A stretch of 64,000 nt of DNA from Brevundimonas intermedia (lineage in GTDB: Bacteria > Pseudomonadota > Alphaproteobacteria > Caulobacterales > Caulobacteraceae). How positions within the stretch are numbered: position 1 is the first letter of the stretch; each line of letters begins with the position of its first letter. The translations under genes were made by a program, and so were the position numbers. The stretch spans positions 992,001 to 1,056,000 of the forward strand of contig NZ_SPVH01000006.1 of the NCBI RefSeq assembly GCF_004614235.1. Direction: 5' to 3'. This document shows positions 43,211 through 52,440 of this stretch, piece by piece. The notes under the pieces are model-generated. The model saw only the letters and a program-made list of their open reading frames with translations, searched no databases and was not told where the DNA came from.

Positions 43211-43783
43211 ATGGCCAGCACCCAATCCAACCATGCAGTCCCGGCTTCGGTCGAAGCGGACCTGCACGCCGAGACGGCGACCGCCGCCGAGCACGGCTCG
43301 GGCGGCCTGCCGCAATTCCAGTTCGAGCACTGGGCGGGCCAGATCGGCTATCTGCTGATCCTGTTCGTCGTCCTGTATCTGCTGGTCTCCAAGGTCTTCG
43401 CGCCGCGCCTTCGCAAGGTGATGGACGAACGGGCCGACACAATTTCCACCGCCGTCGCCACCGCGCGTCAGGTCCAGGCCGAGGCCGCCGAACAGGCCGC
43501 TCTCGCTCAGGCCGAAGTCGCCAAGGCCCGCGCCGACGCCCGTTCGATGGCCGCCGCCGCCAAGGCCCGCGTGACCGAGGACGCCAACGCCCGCCAGGCT
43601 GCGGAAGAAGCGATCGTCAACGCCCGCATCGCCGAGGCCGAAGCTTCCATAGGCAAGACGCGCGACGCCGCCATGGCCAATGTCTCCACCATCGCCTCCG
43701 ACACGACCGCCGCCATGGTCGAGCGTCTGACCGGCAAGGCCGCGACCGCAGCCGAGCTGGCCGCCGTCAAGGGAGCCGCCTGA
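43211..43783 (+). CDS. F0F1 ATP synthase subunit b' (AtpF2/AtpG type)
   Basis: 190 residues. A 35-residue polar extension precedes the membrane helix GQIGYLLILFVVLYLLVSKVFA (about 41-62), followed by a long Ala-rich coiled-coil stalk. Phototroph and alphaproteobacterial ATP synthases pair b with b'; this longer first copy is b'. It overlaps the b gene by a single base (TGATG). Together they form the peripheral stator. Confidence 0.9.
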   Translation: MASTQSNHAVPASVEADLHAETATAAEHGSGGLPQFQFEHWAGQIGYLLILFVVLYLLVSKVFAPRLRKVMDERADTISTAVATARQVQAEAAEQAALAQAEVAKARADARSMAAAAKARVTEDANARQAAEEAIVNARIAEAEASIGKTRDAAMANVSTIASDTTAAMVERLTGKAATAAELAAVKGAA

Positions 43784-44298
43784 TGAACCTGATCTTCGAA
43801 CACGGCATCTGGAGCTTCGCCAATGCGGAGATCTGGGTCGGCATCGGCCTGATCCTGTTCTTCGGCATCCTGGTCGCCGCCGGCGTGCCCAAGATCGCCG
43901 CCAAGGCCCTGGACGCCAAGGCCGCCAAGATCCAGGCGGACCTGGACGAGGCCACCCGCCTGCGCGCCGAGGCCGAAGCCCTGCTGGTCCAGATCCGCAA
44001 GGAGAAGGCCGAGGCCGAGGCCCAGGCCGCCGAGATGATGGCCCAGGCGGAAGCCGACGCCCGTCGTCTGGAAGTCGAGACCAAGGCCAAGCTGGAAGAG
44101 ACCCTGGCCCGTCGCCAGAAGATGGCCGAGACCCGTATCGCCCAGGCCGAGGCCCAGGCCACGACCGAGGTCAAGGCCGCCGCCGCCGACCTGGCCGCCA
44201 AGACCGCCGAACAGATCCTGACCGCCCGCATCGCCAGCGGCGCCAAGGATCCGCTGCTGGACAGCGCCATCGCCCAGATCGGCGATCGCCTGAACTGA
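43783..44298 (+). CDS. atpF: F0F1 ATP synthase subunit b
   Basis: 171 residues. The membrane helix IWVGIGLILFFGILVAAGVP is followed by a highly charged coiled coil (Ala/Glu/Lys/Arg heptads) to the C-terminus. It is the b subunit of the stator dimer with b'. The F1 genes (atpHAGDC) are not in the window, as is usual for alphaproteobacteria with split operons. The intrinsic terminator at 44322-44355 follows. Confidence 0.94.
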   Translation: MNLIFEHGIWSFANAEIWVGIGLILFFGILVAAGVPKIAAKALDAKAAKIQADLDEATRLRAEAEALLVQIRKEKAEAEAQAAEMMAQAEADARRLEVETKAKLEETLARRQKMAETRIAQAEAQATTEVKAAAADLAAKTAEQILTARIASGAKDPLLDSAIAQIGDRLN

Positions 44299-44321
44299 TC
44301 GGCGCCGCCGCCAAACGAAAC

Positions 44322-44355
44322 AAGGCCCCCGACGTCGCCGTCGGGGGCCTTTTTC
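44322..44355 (+). terminator. Intrinsic terminator of the atp F0 operon
   Basis: AGGCCCCCGACG (44323-44334) pairs perfectly with CGTCGGGGGCCT (44339-44350) across a TCGC loop, followed by T44350-T44354. It lies 25 nt after the subunit b stop and between convergent genes, so it is the best intrinsic terminator in the window. Confidence 0.93.
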
Positions 44356-44374
44356 TTGAGCGATCAAGCCGCGA

Positions 44375-44845
44375 TCAGTGGGCGTGTGCGCCGCCGATGA
44401 TCGTGGCGCCCAGACGCTTGTCGCGCGCCACCAGCCGGGCATAGACATTGCCCAGCACGATGCCGAACACGGCGTGGGTGATCAGTAGCCAGGCGAAGGT
44501 GCCGAAGCCGGCGCCGGCCGTGAAGGTCCGGTAGTTTCCGAACATGACGATGGCCGCCATCATCAGCACCCAGGCGCCGACGGCGAAGACGATGCCCTTG
44601 GTCTCGGGCGTATCGGTCGGCAGTCGGGGACACAGGATGGCGAACAGCGGCCCCAGGATGAAGACGCCGCTGATGACGTGGACCACCCACCCGGCGGCCA
44701 GATTTCCCGGCATGCCCATCATGCTGGCGATGACCCCCTGGAAGGGATCGAACCAGTTGAGGAATAGATTGGGTATTTCCAACAAGGATACGGCCATGGT
44801 CGCCGCAAACCCGGCGATCAGACCCTTTTGTACGCGTGACATCAT
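44375..44845 (-). CDS. DUF6789-like polytopic membrane protein
   Basis: About 156 residues with four membrane helices: GLIAGFAATMAVSLLEIPN, AAGWVVHVISGVFILGPLFA, GIVFAVGAWVLMMAAIVMF and FAWLLITHAVFGIVLGNVYA. Conserved His and Gly residues sit in the helices, and the C-terminus is GGAHAH. The fold resembles the DUF6789 family of small membrane proteins of unknown role. ATG at 44845 is used; an ATG at 44842 is nearly equivalent. It is convergent with the atp operon. Confidence 0.8.
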   Translation of the reverse strand: MMSRVQKGLIAGFAATMAVSLLEIPNLFLNWFDPFQGVIASMMGMPGNLAAGWVVHVISGVFILGPLFAILCPRLPTDTPETKGIVFAVGAWVLMMAAIVMFGNYRTFTAGAGFGTFAWLLITHAVFGIVLGNVYARLVARDKRLGATIIGGAHAH

Positions 44846-44937
44846 GACCTTAGCGCCTCCCAACGCATGAGTGGTTCTCTGATAACGCGCGGACAGGATA
44901 CGCCTGACGGGGGAGGACTGCGTTCACGTTACTGTGG

Positions 44938-44977
44938 TTAGCGGTTGCAGCAACGCAACCGCAACAGTATCCGCTAA
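44938..44977 (-). repeat. Nested inverted repeat after the PGPGW gene
   Basis: GCGGTTGC (44941-44948) pairs with GCAACCGC (44955-44962), and outer TTAGCGG (44938-44944) can instead pair with CCGCTAA (44971-44977). It lies directly after the PGPGW stop on the minus strand. No T-run is present, so termination is possible but unproven. Confidence 0.5.
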
Positions 44978-45415
44978 CTAGCGGAACAGCTTGCGGAAAT
45001 AGCGCCGCACCTGTTTGCGCCCGCGCGACAGGCGACGACCGGACCGTTTGGTCACGACCTTTTCGGCGCGCAGGGCTTGTTGCCAGAACACCGGCGCGAA
45101 CTCCGGCTTCTTCCGCATCAGGCGGCGGAAGGGATAGACCCATTTCGGGCGGGCGTACTGGGCGCGAATGAACTGACGCTTGGCCCAGAACGAGCTCTTC
45201 AGGATCAGCATCAGGCCGACAGCAATGACCGGAATCCCGCCGGGACCCGGCAGGGGCGCGATCAGAATCCCCAGCAGCACCACGAACAGGCCGCCGATCA
45301 TCAGCGCCCAGCGTTTCACCAGGCGCAGCGTGCGGCTGCGCGGTTTCGAAGGCTGTGCGAGGAGAACGGAGAGGGAGGTCACGAATACGCCAGATGGGGA
45401 GAGGAGGTTCGTCAT
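44978..45415 (-). CDS. PGPGW-type putative transmembrane protein
   Basis: 145 residues. LMIGGLFVVLLGILIAPLPGPGGIPVIAVGLMLIL forms two helices joined by the PGPGG turn, the family signature of PGPGW proteins. A basic C-terminal tail (RSGRRLSRGRKQVRRYFRK) stays in the cytoplasm. An upstream in-frame extension is open but Arg-rich and unlike a protein start; ATG 45415, with GAACCTCCTC on the plus strand reading as a GAGGAGGTTC ribosome binding site on minus, is used. Function unknown. Confidence 0.82.
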   Translation of the reverse strand: MTNLLSPSGVFVTSLSVLLAQPSKPRSRTLRLVKRWALMIGGLFVVLLGILIAPLPGPGGIPVIAVGLMLILKSSFWAKRQFIRAQYARPKWVYPFRRLMRKKPEFAPVFWQQALRAEKVVTKRSGRRLSRGRKQVRRYFRKLFR

Positions 45416-45587
45416 GATAACGGTCGCCACGGGCGCGCGATCCCTCGTCGGGAAAGGAAAAGGCGACCGTGACGACCTTGCCACAAAAACTCTTAAGGCC
45501 CTGCGTCGATGGCGGATCGGTGTCCGGCGAATGACGCTTTGGTCATGAACCACAGTCGTTCGCCGGCTGTTGCCGACGCGACACGCC

Positions 45588-46511
45588 TCAGCCGTAGCGG
45601 ACGCCGGTCAGACGCTCGGATTCCGCCCACAGCTGGCGCGCGACCTCGGCGTCTCGGGCCCGGGGCTTGATGACCGCAACGCCCGGCGGGCCCTTCATCT
45701 CCTGAAACCCGGTGGGGCCGTAATAGCCGGCTGGGGCCACGTTCGGCAGGGTCGCGGCCATGAGGATCGGCAGGGCGCCGTCGGCGGCGGAATGGCTGAG
45801 CACGCCCTCCAGCAGCCGCGCGCCGCGTGCGAACAGGCCGGGCTTTCCGGCATGACCGTTTGTGATCAGATCGGTGCGAGCAAAACCGGGGTGGGCCGCG
45901 ACGCTGGTCAGACCCCAACCTTGGGCGTCGCTGCGACGCTGGAGTTCGATGGCGAACATCAGCATGGCCAGTTTGGACTGCTGATAGACGGACCAGGGGC
46001 TGTAGCCGGTCGTGGAGTTCAGGTCGTCCAACCGGATATGGCCGCTGCGGTGCGCGACGCTGGACAGTTGGATGACGCGTGCCTGGGCTTGGGTCAGCAG
46101 GGGCAGCAACCGGCAGGTCAGGGCGAAATGCGACAGGTAGTTGGTCCCGAACTGCATCTCGAAGCCATCGACGGTCGTCTGACGTGTCGGCAGGGCCATG
46201 ACGCCGGCGTTGTTGATCAGGATGTCGATGGGACGACCGGCCGCCAGATGACGATCGGAGAAGGCCGCCACGGACGCCAGGTCGCCGAGGTCGAGCAGGT
46301 CGAATCGGACATTGGCGGCCGGATGACGCGTGCGGACCAACCGCTCGGCCTCGGCGCCCTTGTTCGGATTGCGGGCCGCCAGCACCACCTCGGCGCCCTT
46401 GCCGGCCAGTACGAGAGCGGTTTCCAGCCCCAGACCACCGGTCGCGCCGGTGACGATGGCCAGTTTGCCGGAAAGGTCGGGGATGTCGTTGGTGGTCCAG
46501 GTCATGACCAT
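45588..46511 (-). CDS. SDR family oxidoreductase (retinol dehydrogenase-like)
   Basis: 307 residues. VTGATGGLGLETALVLAGKG is the NADP-binding motif, NNAGVM the central one, and YQQSKLAMLMFA holds the YxxxK pair, with the catalytic Ser in VIQLSSVAHRSG. The length and PTGFQEMKGPPG tail match the protochlorophyllide/retinol dehydrogenase-like SDR branch. Substrate unknown. It follows gcvPB on the same strand after a strong hairpin. ATG at 46505 is an alternative start. Confidence 0.88.
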   Translation of the reverse strand: MVMTWTTNDIPDLSGKLAIVTGATGGLGLETALVLAGKGAEVVLAARNPNKGAEAERLVRTRHPAANVRFDLLDLGDLASVAAFSDRHLAAGRPIDILINNAGVMALPTRQTTVDGFEMQFGTNYLSHFALTCRLLPLLTQAQARVIQLSSVAHRSGHIRLDDLNSTTGYSPWSVYQQSKLAMLMFAIELQRRSDAQGWGLTSVAAHPGFARTDLITNGHAGKPGLFARGARLLEGVLSHSAADGALPILMAATLPNVAPAGYYGPTGFQEMKGPPGVAVIKPRARDAEVARQLWAESERLTGVRYG

Positions 46512-46539
46512 GACCTAGTGCGGGATCGAGGCCGCGTCA

Positions 46540-46561
46540 GCCCCTTCCCGAAGGAAGGGGC
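46540..46561 (-). terminator. UUCG-tetraloop hairpin after gcvPB
   Basis: GCCCCTTCC and GGAAGGGGC form a perfect 9-bp stem; on the minus strand the loop is UUCG closed by C-G, a very stable tetraloop. It lies 11 nt after the gcvPB stop. No U-run follows, so it may be a 3'-end stabiliser or partial terminator. Confidence 0.55.
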
Positions 46562-46571
46562 GCCTTGCGGT

Positions 46572-48140
46572 TTACGCCGCCTGGTTCGACCCTGCCGGCG
46601 CGGACCAGCGCAGCACCGGCGAGCGGGCGGCGCGGGTTTCGTCCAGGCGTTTCAGCGGGGCGTGGAAGGGGGCGCCCTTGAAGCGATCGACGTCGCCGGC
46701 CTTCGCGGCTTGCGCCAACAGACGCATGGCGTGGATGAAGCGGTCCAGCTCGGCCTTGGATTCGGTTTCCGTCGGCTCGATCAGCATGGCCCCGTGGACG
46801 ACCAGGGGGAAATACATGGTCATCGGGTGGAAGCCCTCGTCGATCATCGCCTTGGCGAAGTCGAGCGTGGTGATGTCCGTGCCCTTCAGCCATTCATCGT
46901 CGAACAGGGCCTCGTGCATGCAGGGGCCGTCGGGGAAGGCCGCCGACATCAAATCACAGAGCCGGGCCTTGATGTAGTTGGCGTTCAGGACGGCGTCTTC
47001 CGCCACCTGACGCAGGCCATCGGCGCCGTGCGACATCATGTAGGACAGGGCGCGGACGTACATGCCCATCTGGCCCTGGAAGGCGCACAGACGGCCGAAG
47101 GCCTGAACCGCCTCGTCCTCCTCGCGCTCGATCAGACGATAGCCGTCAGCGTCGTGCACGACCCAGGGGGCCGGGGCGAAGGGCGCCAGGGCCTCCGACA
47201 GCACCACCGGACCCGCGCCCGGACCGCCGCCGCCGTGCGGCGTCGAGAAGGTCTTGTGCAGGTTGATGTGCATGGCGTCGACGCCCAGATCGCCCGGACG
47301 CACCCGGCCGACGATGGCGTTGAAGTTGGCGCCGTCGCAGTAGAAGTATGCGCCGGCTTCGTGCGTCAGGCGGCTGATTTCCAGGATGTCGCGCTCGAAC
47401 AGGCCGCAGGTGTTGGGGTTTGTCACCATGATGGCGGCGACGTCGTCGCCCAGCTTGGACGCGAGATCCGCCACGTCCACGCGGCCGTCCTCGGTCTGGG
47501 CGACCTCGACGACGGTGTAGCCGACGAAGGCGGCGGTGGCGGGGTTTGTGCCGTGGGCGCTGGTGGGAACCAGAACCTTGCGGCGCTTCTCATGCTGGCC
47601 CGAAGCCTCATGGGCGGCGCGGATCGCCATCAGACCGCACAGTTCGCCGTGCGCGCCGGCCTTGGGCGACAGGGCGACGGCGGGCATGCCGGTCAGGGTC
47701 TTCAGCCAGTGAGCCAGAGTATCCATCAGCTCCAGCGCGCCCTGCACCGTCGAGATCGGCTGCAGGGGGTGGATATCGGAGAAGCCAGGCAAGCGCGCCA
47801 TCTTCTCGTTCAGGCGCGGGTTGTGCTTCATCGTGCACGAGCCCAGCGGATAGATGGCCAGGTCGATGGCGTGGTTCTTTTGGCTCAGGCGCACATAGTG
47901 GCGCATGGTTTCCGGCTCTGACAGGCCGGGCAGGCCGATCGGATCCTTGCGGACCAGGTCGCCCAGGTCGGAGCCGTCCGTCTTGGGTTCCGGCAGATCG
48001 ACGCCGGTCTTGCCCCAGCCGTCGCCCTCGAAGATCAGGGCTTCGTTCTGCAACAGGCCTCGGCCGCCGGTCAGGGTGGCGGGCTTGGTCTGGACTTCGT
48101 TAGGGGCGGTCGGGCGGCCGACGGTGTTCATGGTGCTCAT
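46572..48140 (-). CDS. gcvPB: Glycine dehydrogenase (decarboxylating) subunit 2
   Basis: 522 residues. This PLP half of the P-protein contains NLHKTFSTPHGGGGPGAGPV, where the Lys binds PLP. The N-terminal LPEPKTDGSDLGDLVRKDP and the YPLGSCTMKHNPRLNEK block are typical of the two-subunit (PA/PB) P-protein. It decarboxylates glycine and passes the aminomethyl group to the lipoyl arm of GcvH. It is the last gcv gene, 12 nt after gcvPA. Confidence 0.96.
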   Translation of the reverse strand: MSTMNTVGRPTAPNEVQTKPATLTGGRGLLQNEALIFEGDGWGKTGVDLPEPKTDGSDLGDLVRKDPIGLPGLSEPETMRHYVRLSQKNHAIDLAIYPLGSCTMKHNPRLNEKMARLPGFSDIHPLQPISTVQGALELMDTLAHWLKTLTGMPAVALSPKAGAHGELCGLMAIRAAHEASGQHEKRRKVLVPTSAHGTNPATAAFVGYTVVEVAQTEDGRVDVADLASKLGDDVAAIMVTNPNTCGLFERDILEISRLTHEAGAYFYCDGANFNAIVGRVRPGDLGVDAMHINLHKTFSTPHGGGGPGAGPVVLSEALAPFAPAPWVVHDADGYRLIEREEDEAVQAFGRLCAFQGQMGMYVRALSYMMSHGADGLRQVAEDAVLNANYIKARLCDLMSAAFPDGPCMHEALFDDEWLKGTDITTLDFAKAMIDEGFHPMTMYFPLVVHGAMLIEPTETESKAELDRFIHAMRLLAQAAKAGDVDRFKGAPFHAPLKRLDETRAARSPVLRWSAPAGSNQAA

Positions 48141-48152
48141 GGTCGTTATCCC

Positions 48153-49499
48153 TTACGCGCCGAGGACTTTGGAGAGCGACTTGGCGAGGATCTGGATGTC
48201 GGCATCCAGCGTCGTCTCGGTCGCGGCGATCAGCAGGACATCGTCCATGCCGGCGTCGGGAGCCAGGCGGCTGTAGGGCACGCCGGCCAGGATGTGATGA
48301 CCGGCCAGCGCATCCACGACCTCGGCGGCGTTCCTGGGCAGGCGCACCGCGAACTCGTTGAAGAAGCGGTCAGTCAGGATTTCGACGCCGGGGATGGCGG
48401 CCAGGGCGTCACGCGTGGCGACGGCCTTCTCGTGGTTCAGCAGGGCCAGTTTGCGCAGGCCCGTCTCGCCCAACAGGCTCATGTGAATGGTGAAGGCCAG
48501 GGTGCAGAGGCCCGAATTGGTGCAGATATTCGAAGTCGCCTTGTCGCGGCGGATATGCTGTTCCCGCGTTGACAGGGTCAGGACGAAGCCACGCTCGCCG
48601 TCCGCGTCCACGGTCTCGCCGGTCAGGCGGCCGGGCATCTGGCGGATCAGCTTATCGCGCGTGGCGAACAGGCCGACATAGGGACCGCCGAAGTTCAGGG
48701 CGTTGCCGATCGACTGGCCCTCGGCCGCGACGATGTCCGCGCCCATCTCGCCGGGCGACTTCAGCAGGCCCATGGACACGGCCTCGGTGACCACGACGAT
48801 CAGCAGGGCGCCAGCGGCATGGGCGGCCTCGGCGATCTTGGTGACATCCGTCGCCGTGCCGAAGACGTTCGGGGTCTGGACGACGACGCAGGCCGTGTCG
48901 GGACCGATCTGGTCGATCACGGCGGCCTCGGCGTCCACGGCGGCGGGCAGGGCCAGGGTCTCGACGCCGACGGCGTGGACCACGGTCTCGGTCGCCTTGA
49001 CGTAATGGGGATGGACCCCGCCGCTGATCACCGCCTTGTTGCGGCGGGTCACGCGGGTCGCCATCAGCACGCCCTCGGCCATGGCGGTCGAGCCGTCATA
49101 CAGGCTGGCATTGGCGACCGGCATGCCGGTCAGGTTCGCGACCTGGGTCTGGAACTCGTACAGATACTGCAGGGTCCCTTGCGCGATTTCCGGCTGATAG
49201 GGGGTGTAGCTGGTCAGGAACTCCGACCGCTGGATCACGTGATCTACCGTCGCCGGGACGTGGTGCTTGTAGGCCCCTGCGCCGCAGAAGAAGGGCACAG
49301 CGCCGGCCGTGGCGTTCTTGGCGGCCATGGCGGACAGGGCGCGGTCGACCTCCAGCTCGCCCGCCACGCGGGGCAGGTCCACCGGCCCGTCCAGCCGCGC
49401 CGCCTCGGGCACGTCCACGAACAGGTCGTCGATCGATTTCGCGCCGATGGCGGCGAGCATCGCCGTGCGGTCGTCGGGCGTCAGGGGGAGATAACGCAT
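48153..49499 (-). CDS. gcvPA: Glycine dehydrogenase (decarboxylating) subunit 1
   Basis: 448 residues. [27 protein letters not shown] and [20 protein letters not shown] are hallmark GcvPA segments; [23 protein letters not shown] wording appears as [18 protein letters not shown]. It forms the heterotetrameric P-protein with GcvPB. A hairpin lies in the 65-nt gap before gcvH. Minus-strand operon, 12 nt upstream of gcvPB. Confidence 0.96.
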   Translation of the reverse strand: MRYLPLTPDDRTAMLAAIGAKSIDDLFVDVPEAARLDGPVDLPRVAGELEVDRALSAMAAKNATAGAVPFFCGAGAYKHHVPATVDHVIQRSEFLTSYTPYQPEIAQGTLQYLYEFQTQVANLTGMPVANASLYDGSTAMAEGVLMATRVTRRNKAVISGGVHPHYVKATETVVHAVGVETLALPAAVDAEAAVIDQIGPDTACVVVQTPNVFGTATDVTKIAEAAHAAGALLIVVVTEAVSMGLLKSPGEMGADIVAAEGQSIGNALNFGGPYVGLFATRDKLIRQMPGRLTGETVDADGERGFVLTLSTREQHIRRDKATSNICTNSGLCTLAFTIHMSLLGETGLRKLALLNHEKAVATRDALAAIPGVEILTDRFFNEFAVRLPRNAAEVVDALAGHHILAGVPYSRLAPDAGMDDVLLIAATETTLDADIQILAKSLSKVLGA

Positions 49500-49528
49500 G
49501 GTCTTGTCCTGGGCCGTGAAAGGCCGAA

Positions 49529-49555
49529 GACCCTCTGACTTTTAATCAGAGGGTC
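49529..49555 (-). repeat. 10-bp intercistronic hairpin between gcvH and gcvPA
   Basis: GACCCTCTGA (49529-49538) pairs with TCAGAGGGTC (49546-49555) across a 7-base loop. On the plus strand the loop CTTTTAA is identical to the anticodon loop of tRNA-Lys(UUU). No D- or T-arm is present, so it is not a tRNA. It may tune or stabilise the gcv transcript. Confidence 0.6.
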
Positions 49556-49564
49556 CGATGGGGC

Positions 49565-49930
49565 TTAGAGGGTGGCGAGGAAGGCATCGTAGGCGGCCTG
49601 GTCCATCAGGGCGTCCAGTTCGGCAGCGTCCGACACCTTGATCTTGGCGAACCAGCCGTCGGCTTGCGGGGCCGAGTTGACGGTTTCCGGGGCGGTCGAC
49701 AGGGCGTCGTTGGCCTCGACCACCTCGCCCGAGACGGGGGCGTAGACGTCGGAGGCGGCCTTGACGCTCTCGACCACGGCGAAGCTGTCGCCCTTGGCGA
49801 CGGTCTTGCCGACCTCAGGTACTTCCACGAACACCACGTCGCCCAGCGCGTCGGCGGCATGCTTCGAGATGCCGACGGTGGCGATGTCGCCGTCCAGGCT
49901 GACCCACTCGTGATCCTTGGTGAACTTCAT
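49565..49930 (-). CDS. gcvH: Glycine cleavage system H protein
   Basis: 121 residues. The lipoyl Lys57 lies in [15 protein letters not shown], the standard ESVKAASD motif. [21 protein letters not shown] opens the barrel. It shuttles the aminomethyl group between P-, T- and L-proteins. It is 10 nt after gcvT. Confidence 0.97.
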   Translation of the reverse strand: MKFTKDHEWVSLDGDIATVGISKHAADALGDVVFVEVPEVGKTVAKGDSFAVVESVKAASDVYAPVSGEVVEANDALSTAPETVNSAPQADGWFAKIKVSDAAELDALMDQAAYDAFLATL

Positions 49931-49940
49931 GATCTGATCC

Positions 49941-51056
49941 TCAGACGGTCTTCGGTTTGCGGTAATAGCGTTGCGCCACGAAGGGCATGGCGACGACTTC
50001 GGCGGCGGCGGTCTTGCCGCGCACGATGACCTTCAGCTCCGCGCCCAGCGCGGCATAGGCCGGCGGGACGTAGCCCATGGCGATGTTCTTGCCCAAGGTG
50101 GGAGAGGGGCCGCCCGAGGTGACCTTGCCGATGACGTTGCCGTCGGCGTCGGCGATCTCGGCGCCTTCGCGGGCCGGGGCGCCTTCCTTGACGATCAGGC
50201 CGATGCGGACGCGCGAAGGACCGTCGGCCAGTTCCTTCAGGATGCGCTCGGCGCCGTTGAAGTCTGCGCGCTCCTTGCGGGACTTGGACAGGGCGAAGGT
50301 CAGCGCCCCTTCGACCGGGCTGGTGGTCGGGTCGATGTCGTGGCCGTGCAGCGGCAGGCCGGCTTCGAGCCGCAGGCTGTCGCGGGCGCCCAGGCCGATC
50401 GGCTTGACGCGGGCGTCTTCCAGGATGGTGTTCCAGACGCGCTCGGCCTGATCCGCCGGCACCGAAATCTCATAGCCGTCTTCGCCGGTGTAGCCCGAAC
50501 GCGAGACGTAGCAGTCGGCGCCGAACAGCATCAGCCGAGCGCATTCCATGAAGCCCATCTCGGCCAGGATCGGCTCGTGCGCGGCCATGACCTGGGCGGC
50601 TTCCGGCCCCTGGATGGCGATCAGGGCGCGGTCCAGCACCGTCAGCTTGGCGTCGCCTTCCAGGTTCGCCTCCCAGAAGGCGAAGTCCTCGTCCTTGTTG
50701 CCGGCGTTGACGACGACGAACAGGCCGTCGTGGTCGGGACGCCCGGCCATCAGGTCGTCGATGATGCCGCCTTCGCTGTTCAGCAGCAGCGAATACTTCT
50801 GTTTGCCGGCCTTCAGGATTTCATAGTCACCGGGCACGAACCGTTCGAACTGGGTGGTCGCGTCTGCGCCGGTGATCTTGCACTGGCCCATGTGCGACAC
50901 GTCGAACAGGCCGGCGTGTTCGCGGGTCCAGCGGTGCTCGGCCAGAACGCCCTCATACTGGACCGGCATGTCGTAGCCGCCGAAGCCCACCATGCGAGCC
51001 CCCAGGGCGCGGTGCGCGGCGTTCAGGGGCGTGGTCTTCAGGGCTTGGTCGGTCAT
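49941..51056 (-). CDS. gcvT: Glycine cleavage system T protein (aminomethyltransferase)
   Basis: 371 residues. [26 protein letters not shown] and [16 protein letters not shown] (the folate-site Asp lies in this family block) are typical. [14 protein letters not shown] and [18 protein letters not shown] follow. It transfers the methylene unit to tetrahydrofolate. First gene of gcvT-H-PA-PB, directly downstream of the glycine riboswitch, so it is switched on by glycine. Confidence 0.97.
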   Translation of the reverse strand: MTDQALKTTPLNAAHRALGARMVGFGGYDMPVQYEGVLAEHRWTREHAGLFDVSHMGQCKITGADATTQFERFVPGDYEILKAGKQKYSLLLNSEGGIIDDLMAGRPDHDGLFVVVNAGNKDEDFAFWEANLEGDAKLTVLDRALIAIQGPEAAQVMAAHEPILAEMGFMECARLMLFGADCYVSRSGYTGEDGYEISVPADQAERVWNTILEDARVKPIGLGARDSLRLEAGLPLHGHDIDPTTSPVEGALTFALSKSRKERADFNGAERILKELADGPSRVRIGLIVKEGAPAREGAEIADADGNVIGKVTSGGPSPTLGKNIAMGYVPPAYAALGAELKVIVRGKTAAAEVVAMPFVAQRYYRKPKTV

Positions 51057-51094
51057 GGTTCAGGCTTTCACGGTCGCGTGTTGTGGCGGAGCTC

Positions 51095-51300
51095 CGCCGT
51101 CCTCGCGCCCCCGCTGTCCTGAAGCCTGAGAGATTCCGGCGACCAAATCATGTCGCCTTGCTCCGTCGGCGCGCCCATCAAGAGCGACTTTCCAGCGTCC
51201 GTATGCTGTCGCGGTCCGTTTGCCTGAGCGTTTCCGGGGCGGTTGCGCCTTCGGCGTCGAGGCCTGTTTCAAGACTCCGAACTCTCCCGCGAGAGCACTC
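51095..51300 (-). ncRNA. Tandem glycine riboswitch of the gcv operon
   Basis: Read on minus. Aptamer 1 has GCGGGAGAG near 51291-51283, CGCCGAAGGCGCAACCGC, then GGAAACGCTCAGGCAAACGG. Aptamer 2 has CGCCGACGGAGCAAGG, then CCGGAATCTCTCAGGC (51137-51122) and a GGAC closing part. The repeated CGCCGA-x-GG-xGCAA and CTCAGGC-xA-x-GGAC blocks are the glycine-binding cores. A linker of about 10 bases between aptamers is the usual tandem form. It lies just before gcvT and should turn it on when glycine is high. Confidence 0.95.
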
Positions 51301-51302
51301 GA

Positions 51303-51332
51303 CCTAAGCCACCGACTCCGGCTCCAAGTCAA
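51303..51332 (-). promoter_or_regulatory. Promoter of the riboswitch-gcv transcript
   Basis: On minus, TTGACT (51332-51327) and CTTAGG (51308-51303) are 18 bases apart. Transcription would start near 51296, which places the riboswitch aptamer at the very 5' end of the RNA. This fit supports the call. Confidence 0.6.
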
Positions 51333-51468
51333 GCGTCGTCGGCTTTTGGAGGCTGTACTGCGGCGTCATTGTCGCAGATCGGTTCGACGGTCGCCCCGTC
51401 GCCCTTGCCCTTGCGTCGTCGGCCCGCCAAGAACGGTGCGACGCTTCCAGCCGCACCGGACCGACCGC
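51333..51468. other. Upstream region of fbp, no gene seen
   Basis: Spacer between the minus-strand gcv promoter and the fbp ATG at 51469. Open reading continues upstream of fbp in frame, but it is antisense to the riboswitch and codes no recognisable domain. No clear fbp promoter or ribosome binding site is visible. Confidence 0.45.
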
Positions 51469-52440
51469 ATGACCGCCGACCGCACCCGCCTCGACGCCCA
51501 TATCGCAGCTTTGGACGCGCCCGAGGGGTTGAAGACGGTCCTGACCGTCGCCGCAGCCACCTGTGCGGACATCAGCCGGGTGGTCGCCGGCGGCGCCCTG
51601 GCCGGCGCCCTGGGCGCCTCGGGTCAGATCAACGTTCAGGACGAGGAGCAGAAGAAGCTCGACGTCATGACCAACGACATGCTGACCGACGCGCTTTTGG
51701 CCAGCCCCGCCGTCGCCGGCGTCGCATCTGAGGAAATGGACGAGGTTCAGCCGGCGGCCCATTCGACCGGCGAATATCTGGTGCTGTTCGACCCGCTGGA
51801 CGGCTCGTCCAATATCGACATCAACGCCATGGTCGGCACCATCGTTTCGGTGCTGAAGTCGGCGACGCCCACGCCGACCGAGGCCGACTTCATGCAGCCG
51901 GGCCGCAATCAGGTCGCCGCCATCTATGCTCTCTATGGTCCCCAGACCATGCTGGTCCTGACCACCGGCGCGGGGGTCAAGGGCTTCACCCTGTCGAACG
52001 ATGGCGACTGGATCCTGACCCACGACGACATCGCCATATCGCCGGACACCAAGGAGTTCGCCATCAACATGTCGAACCTGCGCCACTGGTCCGGGCCGGT
52101 GCAGACCTACATCGGCGACCTGCTGAAGGGCGCCGACGGCCCGCGCGGCAAGAATTTCAACATGCGCTGGGTCGCGGCCATGGTCGCCGACGTCCACCGC
52201 ATCCTGATGCGCGGCGGGGTCTTCCTTTATCCGTGGGACAAGCGCGAGCCGAATAAGCCCGGCAAGCTGCGCCTGATGTACGAAGGCAATCCGATGGCCT
52301 TCCTGGTCGAACAGGCCGGGGGCAAGGCGACGACGGACGGCGTGCAGGCCATCTTGGACGTGCAGCCCGAACATCTGCACCAGCGCATTCCGGTCGCGCT
52401 CGGCTCGGCCAACGAGATCGACGCCTACCCGGGCGTCTGA
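51469..52440 (+). CDS. fbp: Class I fructose-1,6-bisphosphatase
   Basis: 323 residues. [20 protein letters not shown] is the metal-site motif of class I FBPase; [24 protein letters not shown] is the substrate-binding block. The enzyme is the gluconeogenic step to fructose-6-phosphate. The ATG at 51469 starts the conserved N-terminus ([13 protein letters not shown]). Its TGA overlaps the pncA ATG, so the two are co-translated. Confidence 0.94.
   Translation: MTADRTRLDAHIAALDAPEGLKTVLTVAAATCADISRVVAGGALAGALGASGQINVQDEEQKKLDVMTNDMLTDALLASPAVAGVASEEMDEVQPAAHSTGEYLVLFDPLDGSSNIDINAMVGTIVSVLKSATPTPTEADFMQPGRNQVAAIYALYGPQTMLVLTTGAGVKGFTLSNDGDWILTHDDIAISPDTKEFAINMSNLRHWSGPVQTYIGDLLKGADGPRGKNFNMRWVAAMVADVHRILMRGGVFLYPWDKREPNKPGKLRLMYEGNPMAFLVEQAGGKATTDGVQAILDVQPEHLHQRIPVALGSANEIDAYPGV

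Noticed and set aside
45570..47921. A 783-codon open frame on plus
   Set aside because: It is antisense to an SDR gene and gcvPB. The composition is that of a shadow frame.
49529..49555. A tRNA-Lys gene
   Set aside because: Only an anticodon-arm-like hairpin is present; no acceptor stem, D-arm or T-arm can be found around it.
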